DNA of 64,000 nt, from positions 125,894,231-125,958,230 of the forward strand of contig OZ005651.1 of NCBI GenBank assembly GCA_963930645.1. The letters are read 5' to 3'. Every line of letters begins with the position of its first letter. Within the stretch, counting starts at the first letter, position 1. The notes beneath the pieces were generated by a model, which made no database searches, was not told the DNA's origin, and saw only the letters and a program-made list of their open reading frames with translations. A program made the position numbers and the translations under genes. Positions 36,272-45,859 of this stretch are shown here, in pieces. The stretch comes from Salticus scenicus (taxonomy: Eukaryota; Arthropoda; Arachnida; Araneae; Salticidae).

Positions 36272-37871
36272 CAGTGCGTTGCATGAATATAAACGCACCT
36301 TAGCTTTAAGAATTAGAATGGTATAGAAGTGTAATAAAGAAATATGAATAGGTGACACTTGAGCCAAACTCTATGTGTATGAGTCAAGAAATGAAAATAC
36401 GAGTCAAAACAATGAAAGACCAATATGATTTTATAGAAAATAACTTTATTGAATTTATGACAAAAATACATGTTGCGTGAATTTAAACGCACATGTAAAA
36501 AATAAATAACTGAGTAACAAATACTGTATCTAATACTTTGTAAAGCCACCATGGGCTTCTAGAAGATCTAGTAAACGCCGTGGCATTGACTAATATAATG
36601 GCATGAGGCCATCCAAGCTGATTGTCTTCTAAGCTAATGGAATGGCCGATTTTAGTTCATCTTTCGTGTTAAACTGCCTTCCGTTTACGTAAACACGGCG
36701 AACCAGAATACCCCATACGTTCTCCATTATGTTTAAATCGGGGCTTTTTAAGGGCCAATCCATAACTTTAATTTTATTGTCACGGAATCATTTTTTCACG
36801 ATATGCACTGTACGTACAGATGCACAATCTTGCTGAAAAATATAATTTCTTCCAGTTTTCTTGACTGCTTGACGGCGGAGGTTCCTTGTGAGCGTATGGA
36901 CATGATCTACAGAGATCATAGTGTTCTCCACGAACTCTAATTCGAAAGTCCGTTTAAAACTTATGACTGCCCACACTATGACAGACCCACCTCCAGATTG
37001 ACGTTTTGAGCAGTACATTTCTTGGGTTCTCAAATCGTGCCAGTAGCTATGAAATCCGTTTGGGTCATCGAGATTAAACACTTTTTCATCTGAGAAGATG
37101 ACTTTTTCCCAATTTAGTCGATCTAGAATCCATTTTCTTCCCCATTCTAACCGCATATCTTTGTGCTTCTGAGTGAGGGGTGCTTTCGCCTTCATTTTCT
37201 TAAAATTAATATATGTTGCAGCTTTGATGGCTCTCCATATGGTTGTCCGATGAACACCCAGCTTGTATTGAGCCTTTATCTTAGCACAGGAAATATTCTT
37301 ATTCTTTGCAGCTTTGCATATTCGACGTTTGTCGTAAGTGGCGAGCTTTCCTGTTCGCTTCTTAACGCTTTTTTCCCATACTTTGCTCCTTTCTTTATAT
37401 AATTTCGCACAACACTCTCACTTCTTCAGATTCGGTGCCCAGTTTCACGATTGCTAAAGCCTTTACTACGAATAAAGTCGATTTTTATCTCTCGTCTACT
37501 GTTAAAGTTTCCCTCTTGCCATCCTAAACAAACTCCGTAAATTTTGCACTCAAACGTTAAAACATATTTTAGAGATCTTTAGCAACACGACTATATGTGT
37601 TTTAATTTAATTCCGGTGGCTCTGTTAGATTTTAAACGCAAAATACAGAGTGCGTTTAATTTCGTGCAACAAACGAAAAACAGTGAAAAATAAGAAAATG
37701 CTTAAAACTCATTTACTTAAGTTTGCATGAGTCTAAATATACGTGCTCAAAGCACCTTATTCAGTTGTTAGTCATATGCAATAACTGTAAGTCACATTCC
37801 TTCTTTTAAAATTTAAAAAATTATATTTCTGGTTATTGGAAAAGGTGCGTTTATATTCATGCAACGCACTG
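36272..37871 (-). mobile_element. Tc1-like element with perfect ends and IR/DR layout
   Basis: The 30-bp termini CAGTGCGTTGCATGAATATA... are perfect inverted repeats flanked by TA (36270-36271, 37872-37873). Inner copies GTTGCGTGAATTTAAACGCA (36472) and the inverse GTTGCACGAAATTAAACGCA (37650-37670) lie 194 and 195 bp inside the outer ones, giving a symmetric IR/DR structure. Length 1,600 bp. The enclosed transposase is broken although the ends are intact, so cross-mobilisation may have been possible recently. Confidence 0.9.
36530..37522 (-). pseudogene. Tc1-like transposase with frameshifts and stops
   Basis: The start is at 37522 (MARGK..). The first HTH-like segment (RREIKIDFIRSKGFSNRE) needs a frame change within the first ten codons, and a stop follows near 37430. 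The middle is readable as one frame from about 37380 to 36788. It carries a second HTH segment (VHRTTIWRAI), VIFSDEKVFNLDDPNG with the first Asp, GGGSVIVWAVISF, and NYIFQQD with the second Asp. It stops prematurely at 36788. The C-terminal block (MDWPLKSPDLN.MENVWG with the catalytic Glu, ending HGGFTKY) lies downstream in shifted frames. All catalytic positions are still visible. Non-functional as it stands, though fairly young by preservation. Confidence 0.85.
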
Positions 37872-37873
37872 TA

Positions 37874-38032
37874 TATTTATTTTTTCAGTATATTCTACAG
37901 TATATCATTGATTAATTTTAATGAATTTTTAAAATCAATGACGCGCTGGATTTATTTTTATTTAACAAAAATTATAATTTATTCGTACTTTATTTATTCA
38001 TAGTATAACATTTAATTTTACTTAAAAATAAT
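37874..38032. other. No gene; AT-rich
   Basis: Nothing recognised. Confidence 0.5.
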
Positions 38033-38222
38033 GCATATTCTTCAGTAATGCATTAATTTTACTGAAGAATATGCAGTATTCTTCAGTATCTCTGAAGAAT
38101 ATCTCTTGAAATTCTTCAATTCTGCACAAAGAATATCTCTTGTGCTATCTGTAGTTCTTCCCTTAAGAAGAACTACAGATTAAACTTCTCTTCAAGAATA
38201 CAATTATTCAGATAGCACAAAA
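38033..38222. other. Cluster of strong hairpins
   Basis: A perfect 15-bp stem (GCATATTCTTCAGTA, 38033-38047, with 38060-38074) is followed by a perfect 14-bp stem (ATCTGTAGTTCTTC, 38147-38160, with 38167-38180). An outer stem (TGTGCTATCTG near 38141 with CAGATAGCACA at 38210) also encloses the second. No gene overlaps. Confidence 0.75.
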
Positions 38223-38960
38223 CTTCTCAAAAGTTGTGTCATGATACAGTTGACTGCACGCAAATGTACCTCTAAAAGAATTTTTCCCAGAAAGAACAAC
38301 ATTTTCCTTTATGCGCTTTAACCAAGCACTGTGACATACGATAAAATATTAAATATTCCCTTTAATTTAAACGTTGGAAAGCGATAAAATTTTGTATATA
38401 ATGTGCCATTCTAAACTATTATACAAGAGTTTAAAACTGCATAATTTAAATATATTAAATTTATTGATTATTATATAATTGTGTACAAATGTGCTGAACT
38501 AATTCATTGAATTAAAAGATGCAAAATATATTTAAAAAGTAGCATGCTGAGAAGTGACAAAATATTCCTAGAAAAACAATACAGTTTTATTTGAGCATAT
38601 AGATTATCATTAAAATGGCAAATTATGCAAAAGGTTTAAAAGAGGAACTTCAGAAACGTTTTGAGCTGTTTAAACGTTTTTCAAGACAATTTCATAGTTT
38701 TACACACTTTATACTGTCTCTGAAGTTCTGTTTCTAAACTTTCTGTCCATTAGTTTTTTTCTTTATAAAAAGCGCTTTTAATTTTTTCCTGTTGTTTTTC
38801 TTAATATACATTTCGATCCATATTTGTAATTTGACTTAAATTGTTCCTAAGTTTCACTGAGGATTGAAATTTAGCTCAATAACTTTGTGCACGAAAAATG
38901 AAATTATACCCAGTGATTTTCAATTTAATTTCAATTTTATAAAAGTAGTTTCATAAAAAT

Positions 38961-39002
<42 letters not shown>

Positions 39003-40232
39003 AGATTTAATGATGGAAAGATTAATCATTTGAAAATATCAACTTTTGTTAACGATAAATTTGTTGAGATATTTAATATAAAATCTGCTACTTTTGAGCA
39101 TTGCTATAAATTCTCGGTATTAAAATTCTTAAATACTACATTAATATTAAAAATTAAAAATACTACCCAAGATGTCATGGAATATAGTATTTTATTTTTT
39201 TAATGATAAAATAATGTCAAAAGTATTAGTTTGCCATATCTTTAAAGAATTACACTAATTGTGCAATGTCAAAACACAATCATTGTTTCAGTTTAGTAAT
39301 TTTTACAAAATGGCGTAATTAGTCATGCAAAAATTTTTTTTTGACAAAATTTCTGACGACAGAGTTAAAACATAGATCTAACAAAAGTATGACACTCTGA
39401 TGAAGCAATGACTGACTCTACTATATACAAATGAGGATTTCTTTTTTTTTTTTTTTTTATAATTGCTTATTTAATTATTCAATAAGATTTTGACAATAGT
39501 GTGATGCATTGCGCAGGGTGTGACTATAAAAACGCTGCAGTACACTGTAATTTATCAAATTTAATAGTTTTTTCTGCATTTGTTAATATTTTTATGATTA
39601 TTCTGCAAAAAAAAAAAAAAAAAAAATGATTATTCTGCAAAAGTTTACGGCTTCATCTACTATAGACGTGATGCTTCATCTACTATAAAAGTGACGTCGT
39701 CCATGGTGACTACAAATACTACTAAATAATTCATTATCATTTCAAAATCGTTCAATAACATATTCTTCATTATGTTCATATATACGAAATTTTATTTTAT
39801 GCTATCATGTTAAGAAATACTATAAGACTGCCAGACAAATCAATTTGTTAAGCGATGTGCCCCAAAAGTTGATAGGCACCAGTTTATGTAAAAATGCAAT
39901 TAAATATAAACGATATGCACCAATAGCTGATAGACACCGGTTTGTGTCAATGTTCATTTAAAAATAATTTTTTATGAAATTCTATGTATTAGTTCTGGAG
40001 CTGGAATTGACGGAAAAACTTTATCACTTACGCATAGTGAAGCAGACAGGCATTTTATCAAAATGGTCCAATATTGTGCAGGACATCTCAGACTGTGTAA
40101 ATGCAGCGAAAACTAGAAGCTATTTATTTATTTATTTATTTTTATGAATCCAATATTTCTTTTTATTAAATATACACTTAATAATTGTTAAGAAAAAAAA
40201 ATATATTTTGAAATACATAATCGCATGCAATC
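38223..40232. other. No gene; AT-rich
   Basis: Contains a 34-nt T-run (38963-38996), a ~75-bp tandem pair near 39850-39960 (CGATGTGCCCCAAAAGTTGATAG / CGATATGCACCAATAGCTGATAG type), and a duplicated ATGATTATTCTGCAAAA flanking an A-run near 39590-39643. Confidence 0.55.
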
Positions 40233-40732
40233 ATCACTCACACGACTTTCTCTTACCTTGCATTTCATTACTATAAAGGTAGATTGCAGATTAAATCGTA
40301 AGATCAATAAGGTAAGATTATAAAGCTCAATCTACTTTTAAAATAGTCTAAAATAGGTTTAGGGATAGTTTTATTTGACATATGAGTGTGTGTGTGTGAG
40401 TGTGGGGGGGGGGGGTGCTACCGCCCCACTACCCCCCGTTCAATTTTAGTGCTTATACTTATATTAAATCATATATATACAACGCTATTATTAATTTGCC
40501 TTCAGACTTGCCAATCGTGATCAAATTTTCAAGTGGCAACCTAATACGAACTTCAAAACACCAAATTCGAATTTTCGGCAGTTATTTGTTTTTAAGCTAT
40601 GCCGATAACAGATATACAAACTGATACACCGCTAAAAATTAGACTTTCGTATTCAGGTAATCCCAAACCGTAATATTATACACAAAATCAGACTTCAAAA
40701 TAGGACTTCAAAAAAATACTTTGTTTACAGTA
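40233..40732 (-). mobile_element. Helentron-like family 2, shorter inverted copy
   Basis: Read on the minus strand it follows 11810-12919: AAAGTATTTTTTTG, ACCTGAATACGAAA, a short TG region, ATCGGCATAGCTTAAAAACA, GGGGGGTAGTGGGGCGGTAG, then GGTAAGAGAAAGTCGTGTGA at the 3' end. The 5' hairpin is missing and the 3' hairpin is altered. Confidence 0.7.
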
Positions 40733-40976
40733 TGGGTATAAAAAATGAATTTTCCTTACTGATCAGTATTCGGCGACGTACTAAAATACAGCAAAGCACT
40801 TTCAACAATTACGTTCAATCGAAAAGAACGTCCAGCTTAATTTTTTGGTAGCCTTGTATATTGCATATAAACTATATGTATATCACATTGTGTACTTAAA
40901 TTTAGTCTTATGTGGGAAACACCTAAAACAAAATGAAATACCTTTCTAGCAATTTCAAAGTATAGCACTGATATAC

Positions 40977-41004
40977 AGTCCGTAACAAAAGTATCCGAAC
41001 CGTA
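40977..41004 (+). mobile_element. Solo Tc1/mariner-like terminus
   Basis: TACAGTCCGTAACAAAAGTA then TCCGAACC has the form of a Tc1/mariner end beside TA, but no inverted partner was found in the window. Probably a truncated insertion. Confidence 0.4.
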
Positions 41005-41057
41005 GCAAAAACTCCTATATAAAAAAAGTAGAGTTCATACTGTTTTGTTAAACAAAT

Positions 41058-41106
41058 CCTTGTCGAATCATGTTCTTAGACTGACTAAGAACATGATTCG
41101 ACAAGG
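41058..41106. other. Perfect 22-bp hairpin
   Basis: CCTTGTCGAATCATGTTCTT.. (41058-41079) pairs without mismatch with 41085-41106 around the five-base loop ACTGA. It lies in otherwise unrecognised sequence beside a solo transposon end. Confidence 0.9.
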
Positions 41107-41299
41107 GTCGTCGAGGGTGAATACGACTCGCCGAGTATACGCAAAGCTAACAGCAAAGCATAAGCACTTTTCACGATAAGCATAACCTGAACATTTTGTA
41201 AGTTATTGGGTTTTTCTTCGAAATATCCAGCTTTGTAAAATGCATATATAACTAGATTTTGAAATTTTGGAAATGTAAACATATGGAAAGGCCAACAGA

Positions 41300-42490
41300 A
41301 AATAAATAATTACAAGATAAAAAGATTTTTTTATATACCATGTTTTTAAATTTTCTGTTGAATCATATAAACGCTACCGAAGGCAGCGGGAACCCGGAGC
41401 AATTGGATAAAAAAGTTAAAAAAATTCATTGCTCTCGTGTTTTGAGCTATTATAAAAGTTTCAAATGGCTATCTAGCCGGGAAGGTAGTTAAAATTGATT
41501 GCAAGCTTTGTACTGGTAACGCTGCTGAAGGCAGCAGGGTCCCGAAGCAATTGGTTAAAAATATTTAAAAATGCATTTTCACCGTATACTGAACTATTCT
41601 GAAAGTTTCAAATGTCTAGCTAGTCGGGAAGTTAGTTAAATAAATTTTCTGTTGAATCGTATAAACGCTTCCGAATACAGTAGAACCAGAAAGAGTTGAC
41701 TAAAAGTATTTTAAAAAAAAATGTATTGCCCCGTGTTCTGAGCTCTCCTGAAAGTTTTAAATGTCTAGCTAGTCGGGAAGTTAGTGAAAAATCGATTGCA
41801 AGCTATGTACTGGTAACGCTGCCGAAGGCAGCAGGATTCTGAAACAGTTGGTTAAAAATATTTAAAAAATGCATTTTCACCGTGTTCTGAACTATTCTGA
41901 AAGTTTCAACTGTCTAGCTAGTCGGGATATTAGTTAAATAAATTTTCTGTTGAATCATATAAACGCTGGCGAAGGCAGTGGGGACATGAAACAGTTGACT
42001 AAAAGTATAAAAAAAAATTTGTCACTGTATTCTGAGCTATCCTGAAAGTTTCAAATGTCTAGCTAGTCGAGAAGTTAGTGAAAAATCGATTACAAGGTTT
42101 GTACTGGTAACGCTGCCGAAGGCAGCAGGAACCCGGAGCAGTTGGTTAAAAATATTTAAAAAATGCATTTTCATCGTGTTCTGAGCTATTCTGAAAGTTT
42201 CAAATGTCTAGCTAGTGGGGAAGTTAGATAAATAAGTTTTCTGTTGAATCATATGAACGCTTCCGAATACAGTAAGGACCGGAAACAGTTGACTAAAAGT
42301 ATTAAAAAAAATGTATTGTCACCGTGTTCTGAGCTGTCCTGAAAGTTTCAAATATCTAGCTAGTCGGAAAGTTAGTTAAAAATCGATTGCAAGATTTGTC
42401 CCTGACAAACACACAAACACACAAACATACACACAAACAAACAGACAAACAAACAAGAATCGAAGTTAATAAAAACATGGTAAAATAAGT
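41300..42490 (+). mobile_element. Element with seven internal 148-bp monomers
   Basis: Shares both ends with the copy at 8541-9250 (AAAAAGATTTTTTTATATACC; GTTAATAAAAACATGGTAAA). The interior is the tandem array described separately, followed by a CACAAACA simple repeat (42408-42450). Non-coding. Confidence 0.6.
41366..42376 (+). repeat. Dimeric higher-order array of 148-bp monomers
   Basis: Seven monomers start near 41370, 41515, 41663, 41812, 41959, 42108 and 42253. Monomers of one type carry TGTTGAATC.TATAAACGCT; the alternating type carries GGTAACGCTGCCGAAGGCAG, forming the hairpin GCTGCC-GAA-GGCAGC. All share TTCTGAGCTATTCTGAAAGT and CTAGCTAGTCGGGAAGTTAG. The alternation gives a ~295-bp higher-order unit. 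Confidence 0.9.
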
Positions 42491-42593
42491 AAAAGTTCTT
42501 CCTTTTTTCGTATGAATAATAGCGCAATCAAGAGCAGACGAAAAAAAATTCAGTCTCTTATACACAGTCCAGTCACATTAATGTGACCACTTG

Positions 42594-43634
42594 TCAAAAG
42601 CCGGAATAACCACCTTTCGCAGAGCGGACTGCTGCGAGACGTGCAGGAAGAGAGTCACATAGGTCCCTGAAGGTGTTCTCTGGGATGTTGAGCCATGCCG
42701 ACTCTAATGCCGTGGCCAGCTGCGCTAGATTACGCGGTTGAGGATCCATGGCGCGAACAACTCGATCGAGATGGTCCCACAGATGCTCGATTGGGTTTAA
42801 GTCAGGTGAGTTTGGTGGCCAGGGGAGGACGGTAAACTCATCCTGGTGCTCTTCGAACCATGCACGTACACTGGCAGCTGTATGGCACCTCGCATTGTCC
42901 TGCTGGAAGATGCCATCATCCTGAGGAAAAACAATGCGCATGTAGGGGTGAACATGGTCCGCAAGGACAGATGCGTACTTGTATTGATCCATTGTGCCTT
43001 CCACAATGATCAGTGAACCTAGAGAATGCCAGGAAAACATTCCCCAGACCATAATGCTCCCGCCTCCAGCTTGGACCGTTCCGGCAATGGTTGCAGGGTG
43101 GTTCCTTTCAGAGGTTTCACGCCTTATACGCCAACGTCCATCTGTCCGATGGAGCATAAAACGCGATTCATCCGAAAACGCAACCTGTCGCCACTCAGTG
43201 GACGTCCAGCTGCTGTACTGGCGTGCAAATTCTAGCCTTCGCCGTCGATGAACAGCAGTCAGCATAGGTGCACGAACCAGGCGTCTGCTTCGGAGGCCCA
43301 GACGCAGCAATGTTCGCTGAATAGTAGTTTGGGAGACACTTTTGGTAGCCCCTTGGTTCATTTTGGTGGTCAGTTGCTCAACGGTAGCCCGTCTATCTGC
43401 CCGAACGCATCTCCGCAACCGTCGTTCGCCTCTGTCATCTATGGCCCGTGGTGCACCACATTTGCCACGTCGCTGATTTTGGACAGTCCCATTTTGCCAT
43501 GCACGGTACACTTTTACCACGGCGGCACGCGAACAGTTCACAAACTCAGCCGTTTCGGAAATGCTTCCACCCTTGGCCCGAAAGCCAATGATCATGCCCT
43601 TTTGGAAGTCGGATAAATCGCTTCGTTTCTGCAT
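42594..43634 (-). CDS. Tc1-like transposase, DD36E type, intact
   Basis: Cut-and-paste DNA transposase of the Tc1/mariner superfamily, 346 aa from the preferred Met at 43634. The frame is also open to a Met at 43742, but that start lies upstream of the TATA box, so the 382-aa version is less likely. Domains: paired-type HTH 1 about residues 24-46 (SISETAEFVNCSRAAVVKVY), a GKCGAPR linker near 57-63, and HTH 2 about 84-112. The RNase H-like core has Asp155 (VAFSDESRF), Asp246 (IFQQDNARCH) and Glu283 (SPDLNPIEHLW). There are 36 residues between the second Asp and Glu, matching the group reported as DD36E (Incomer), whose proteins are close to this length. No stops or shifts. The ORF is far more GC-rich than the flanks, and a TATA box precedes it. 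The product would act in the nucleus on the 28-bp ends. Confidence 0.93.
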   Translation of the reverse strand: MQKRSDLSDFQKGMIIGFRAKGGSISETAEFVNCSRAAVVKVYRAWQNGTVQNQRRGKCGAPRAIDDRGERRLRRCVRADRRATVEQLTTKMNQGATKSVSQTTIQRTLLRLGLRSRRLVRAPMLTAVHRRRRLEFARQYSSWTSTEWRQVAFSDESRFMLHRTDGRWRIRRETSERNHPATIAGTVQAGGGSIMVWGMFSWHSLGSLIIVEGTMDQYKYASVLADHVHPYMRIVFPQDDGIFQQDNARCHTAASVRAWFEEHQDEFTVLPWPPNSPDLNPIEHLWDHLDRVVRAMDPQPRNLAQLATALESAWLNIPENTFRDLCDSLPARLAAVRSAKGGYSGF

Positions 43635-43676
43635 TACGCCAACGATTGAAATGTTTTCCGAAGCCCTCACACACCC

Positions 43677-43685
43677 TTTATATAC
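43677..43685 (-). promoter_or_regulatory. TATA box of the Tc1-like transposase
   Basis: TATATAAAG on the minus strand, inside the element, about 43-50 bp upstream of the Met at 43634. Its position supports that Met as the true start. Confidence 0.6.
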
Positions 43686-43784
43686 GCTCAACTGCACTGT
43701 GCTGCCACCTGCCTTCTGTGATTGGTTATTTAACTCTGACATGGAAAGTAGGTGGTGGTCACATTAATGTGACTGGACTGTGTA

Positions 43785-44157
43785 TTATTAAAATATGTAC
43801 GCGTGTGTATGTGTGTGTGTGTCTATCTGTGAGACTCGGCTTGAAGCAGCTAAAATGCAGCCTCTAATGGTCGCACGAACTTCGGACAGGTACTGTCGGA
43901 CGGAACATTTATCGTAGATGTTCGTTATCTAATTTGCTAAACGATGCGACCTTAATTAGAGGAGATATTAATTAAAACGTCGACATATGTTGAACGAAAA
44001 AACGATTCAAAATGGCAGGCGACCGTCATTTTCATCCGGTAAAGCAGAGAGAGAAAATTTCGTGGGTTTTTGTAAACCCATCGCTGCTGACCTGTTGGAG
44101 ATATTTAAAATACACCTGTACCACAAGAAAGAGCATTTATTACCGATTCTTGCGGTA

Positions 44158-44192
<35 letters not shown>

Positions 44193-44924
44193 CGGATTTT
44201 TTATATTTAAAAAAAAAGTTTTAAAAAGGGTCGAAAATTTCTCTTTTTCTCGATCGTCAGATTTGAATCGCCCTGTACGAAAGAATAACAGACGCATTTT
44301 TTGGTAACAGAACTGGTATATTTGGAAAGGTCATTTAATCTTCTTTTGAACCATATAAACATTTTAACAAAATACGGATTTGTGATCCATATTTTTAGAT
44401 TTTACGAAACATCGATTTTTTCACAAAACATTTTATCACTCAAAATCTTTTAGAGGTAAATTATTTCTTTTTCTTTTTCTTTTCTTTTCATTTTTGTATA
44501 TAGATCTCGGTTTGACAATTCACTTCTCAAAAGATTGAAAGGTTTTTCCAAAAACTGAATGGTTTATAAATTTTTTTAATTTTAGGCATTAAACCATTAA
44601 ATACAGCGAGCTGCATCCCGTAATGAAATTCTCCACGCAAGACATTTGCGTTCGTAGCGACCGTTACCGTTACCATGACAACCCATTCACAGAGAATGCG
44701 ATGTCTGGGGAAGAAACAAATCTTTTACCAATTGAGATCACGTGTTTTTCCACTAGGAATAAAATTGCAAATTTCAAAATGCTTCAATTTTCTTCAAAAT
44801 TCTTTCAAACTTACTGTGCACCGTTGACAGCGCAAGGGATAGTTGCAGTTCAAATTCCATCGATTTTGGAATAAATTTACATTTTAATTACAAATTAAAT
44901 TTTATTCTAATACGCGTATTTCAA
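43785..44924. other. No gene recognised
   Basis: Starts with a GTGT simple repeat (43803-43822). A possible MITE edge (ATCGCCCTGTA) lies near 44268. A T-run is at 44160-44188. The 83-codon frame at 44623-44874 has no recognisable motif and I do not call it a gene. Confidence 0.45.
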
Positions 44925-45360
44925 ATTCTAATTATGATTAAATTAATTTTAATACATCATTCGAAAGATATTTTAAAGTTTTTTTATATTATCGAAAGTG
45001 GGATTCGAGATTTCACCCGATTTATACGTTTTGAGGTTTCCTGAATCAGTTTTTTTTTTTTTTTTTTTTTTTTTGTATCTCAGCTACTAATTAAAATAAT
45101 TTCATAAGTAATAAATCATTAGAAAGCTTTGTTGATTTGGAATCGAACAGTAGATTACAGAAATTTCTACCGCCAGATGGCGCTGTAATATATTAAAATT
45201 TCAAAATTTCAATTTCTAATTATGATTAAATTATTTTTAATACATTATTTGAAAGATATTTTAAAGTTCTTTTATATTATCGAAAGATTTCACCTGATTT
45301 ACACGTTTTGAGGTGTCCCGATTAGGTTTTCTTTTGCATCTCAGCTAATTGAGTTAGACC
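44925..45360 (+). repeat. Tandem duplication related to Helentron-like family 2
   Basis: Two ~130-150-bp segments (44925-45080 and 45216-45350) repeat TTCTAATTATGATTAAATTA, GAAAGATATTTTAAAGTT, TTATATTATCGAAAG and GATTTACACGTTTTGAGGT. The last words also occur at the 5' part of family 2 (11880s). CCAGATGGCGCTGT lies between them at 45173. Confidence 0.55.
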
Positions 45361-45414
45361 GTTCAAAATTGGTATGCGTAGGTTAATTAAGAGGGACTGG
45401 AAGGGTGGGGAAGA

Positions 45415-45605
45415 AATAAACGCGCGCAGCTCGCGTATCCCATAACCTGTGCGCGCGCACGGCACTGCGAAAGGCAGTGGGGACCCGGTCCGACTTTTTA
45501 CCCGATGAGAAATGATTTTTTTTATTTTCCTTTCTTAAGGATAAAAATTAGATTTGAGAAGGAATATGTGCGCGCAGCGCACGTATACCTTCACAAGTCC
45601 GCGCT
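45415..45605. other. CpG-rich, alternating purine/pyrimidine patches
   Basis: GCGCGCAGCTCGCG, GTGCGCGCGCAC and GTGCGCGCAGCGCAC in an otherwise AT-rich region, plus CACTGCGAAAGGCAGTGGGG, which recalls the 148-bp satellite hairpin. No ORF. Confidence 0.6.
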
Positions 45606-45641
<36 letters not shown>

Positions 45642-45766
45642 GAGATAAAATATTTTTATAATTAAAGATATATCATTGTATATTTTTAATTAAATTTAAT
45701 ACATATCCCTCCTTAAATTACTCATTTATTTTAACATTTTGTTTTTTTAAATTTATTTATATTTAA

Positions 45767-45858
45767 AAAAAAAAGGCCACTCATTGTGGTTTGATCTTAC
45801 GCCCTTCCTCACTCTAGCTCAACTTTCTGATCACTACGCCACACGCCGTCCTGCTAAG
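45767..45858 (-). other. tRNA-like pol III unit with T-run terminator
   Basis: Minus strand: an A box within GTGTGGCGTAGTGATCAG, a perfect B-box core GATCAAACC about 45 bp on, and a T-run (complement of the A-run 45768-45776) 15 bp after. The acceptor ends do not pair, so this is a SINE head or tRNA-derived relic rather than a working tRNA. Confidence 0.5.
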
Positions 45859-45859
45859 G

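Larger units (their letters stand above)
42563..43782 (-). mobile_element. Complete DD36E-type Tc1-like transposon
   Basis: Perfect 28-bp terminal inverted repeats (CACAGTCCAGTCACATTAAT...) begin immediately inside TA duplications (42561-42562, 43783-43784). Each end contains the 14-bp palindrome TCACATTAATGTGA. The 1,220-bp element holds one intact transposase. Intact ends, TA sites and an open ORF indicate a young, possibly active copy. Confidence 0.95.

Noticed and set aside
39590..39643. A minimal retrotransposed insertion (ATGATTATTCTGCAAAA on both sides of an A-run)
   Set aside because: Nothing but the A-run lies between the repeats; replication slippage is the simpler explanation.
43026..43616. 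Plus-strand ORFs up to 122 codons
   Set aside because: Antisense shadows of the intact Tc1-like transposase.
44623..44874. 83-codon ORF as a small gene
   Set aside because: No motif, no neighbouring exon signal, flanked by repeats; could be chance.
45767..45858. Functional tRNA gene
   Set aside because: A and B boxes are present but acceptor and anticodon stems do not pair.
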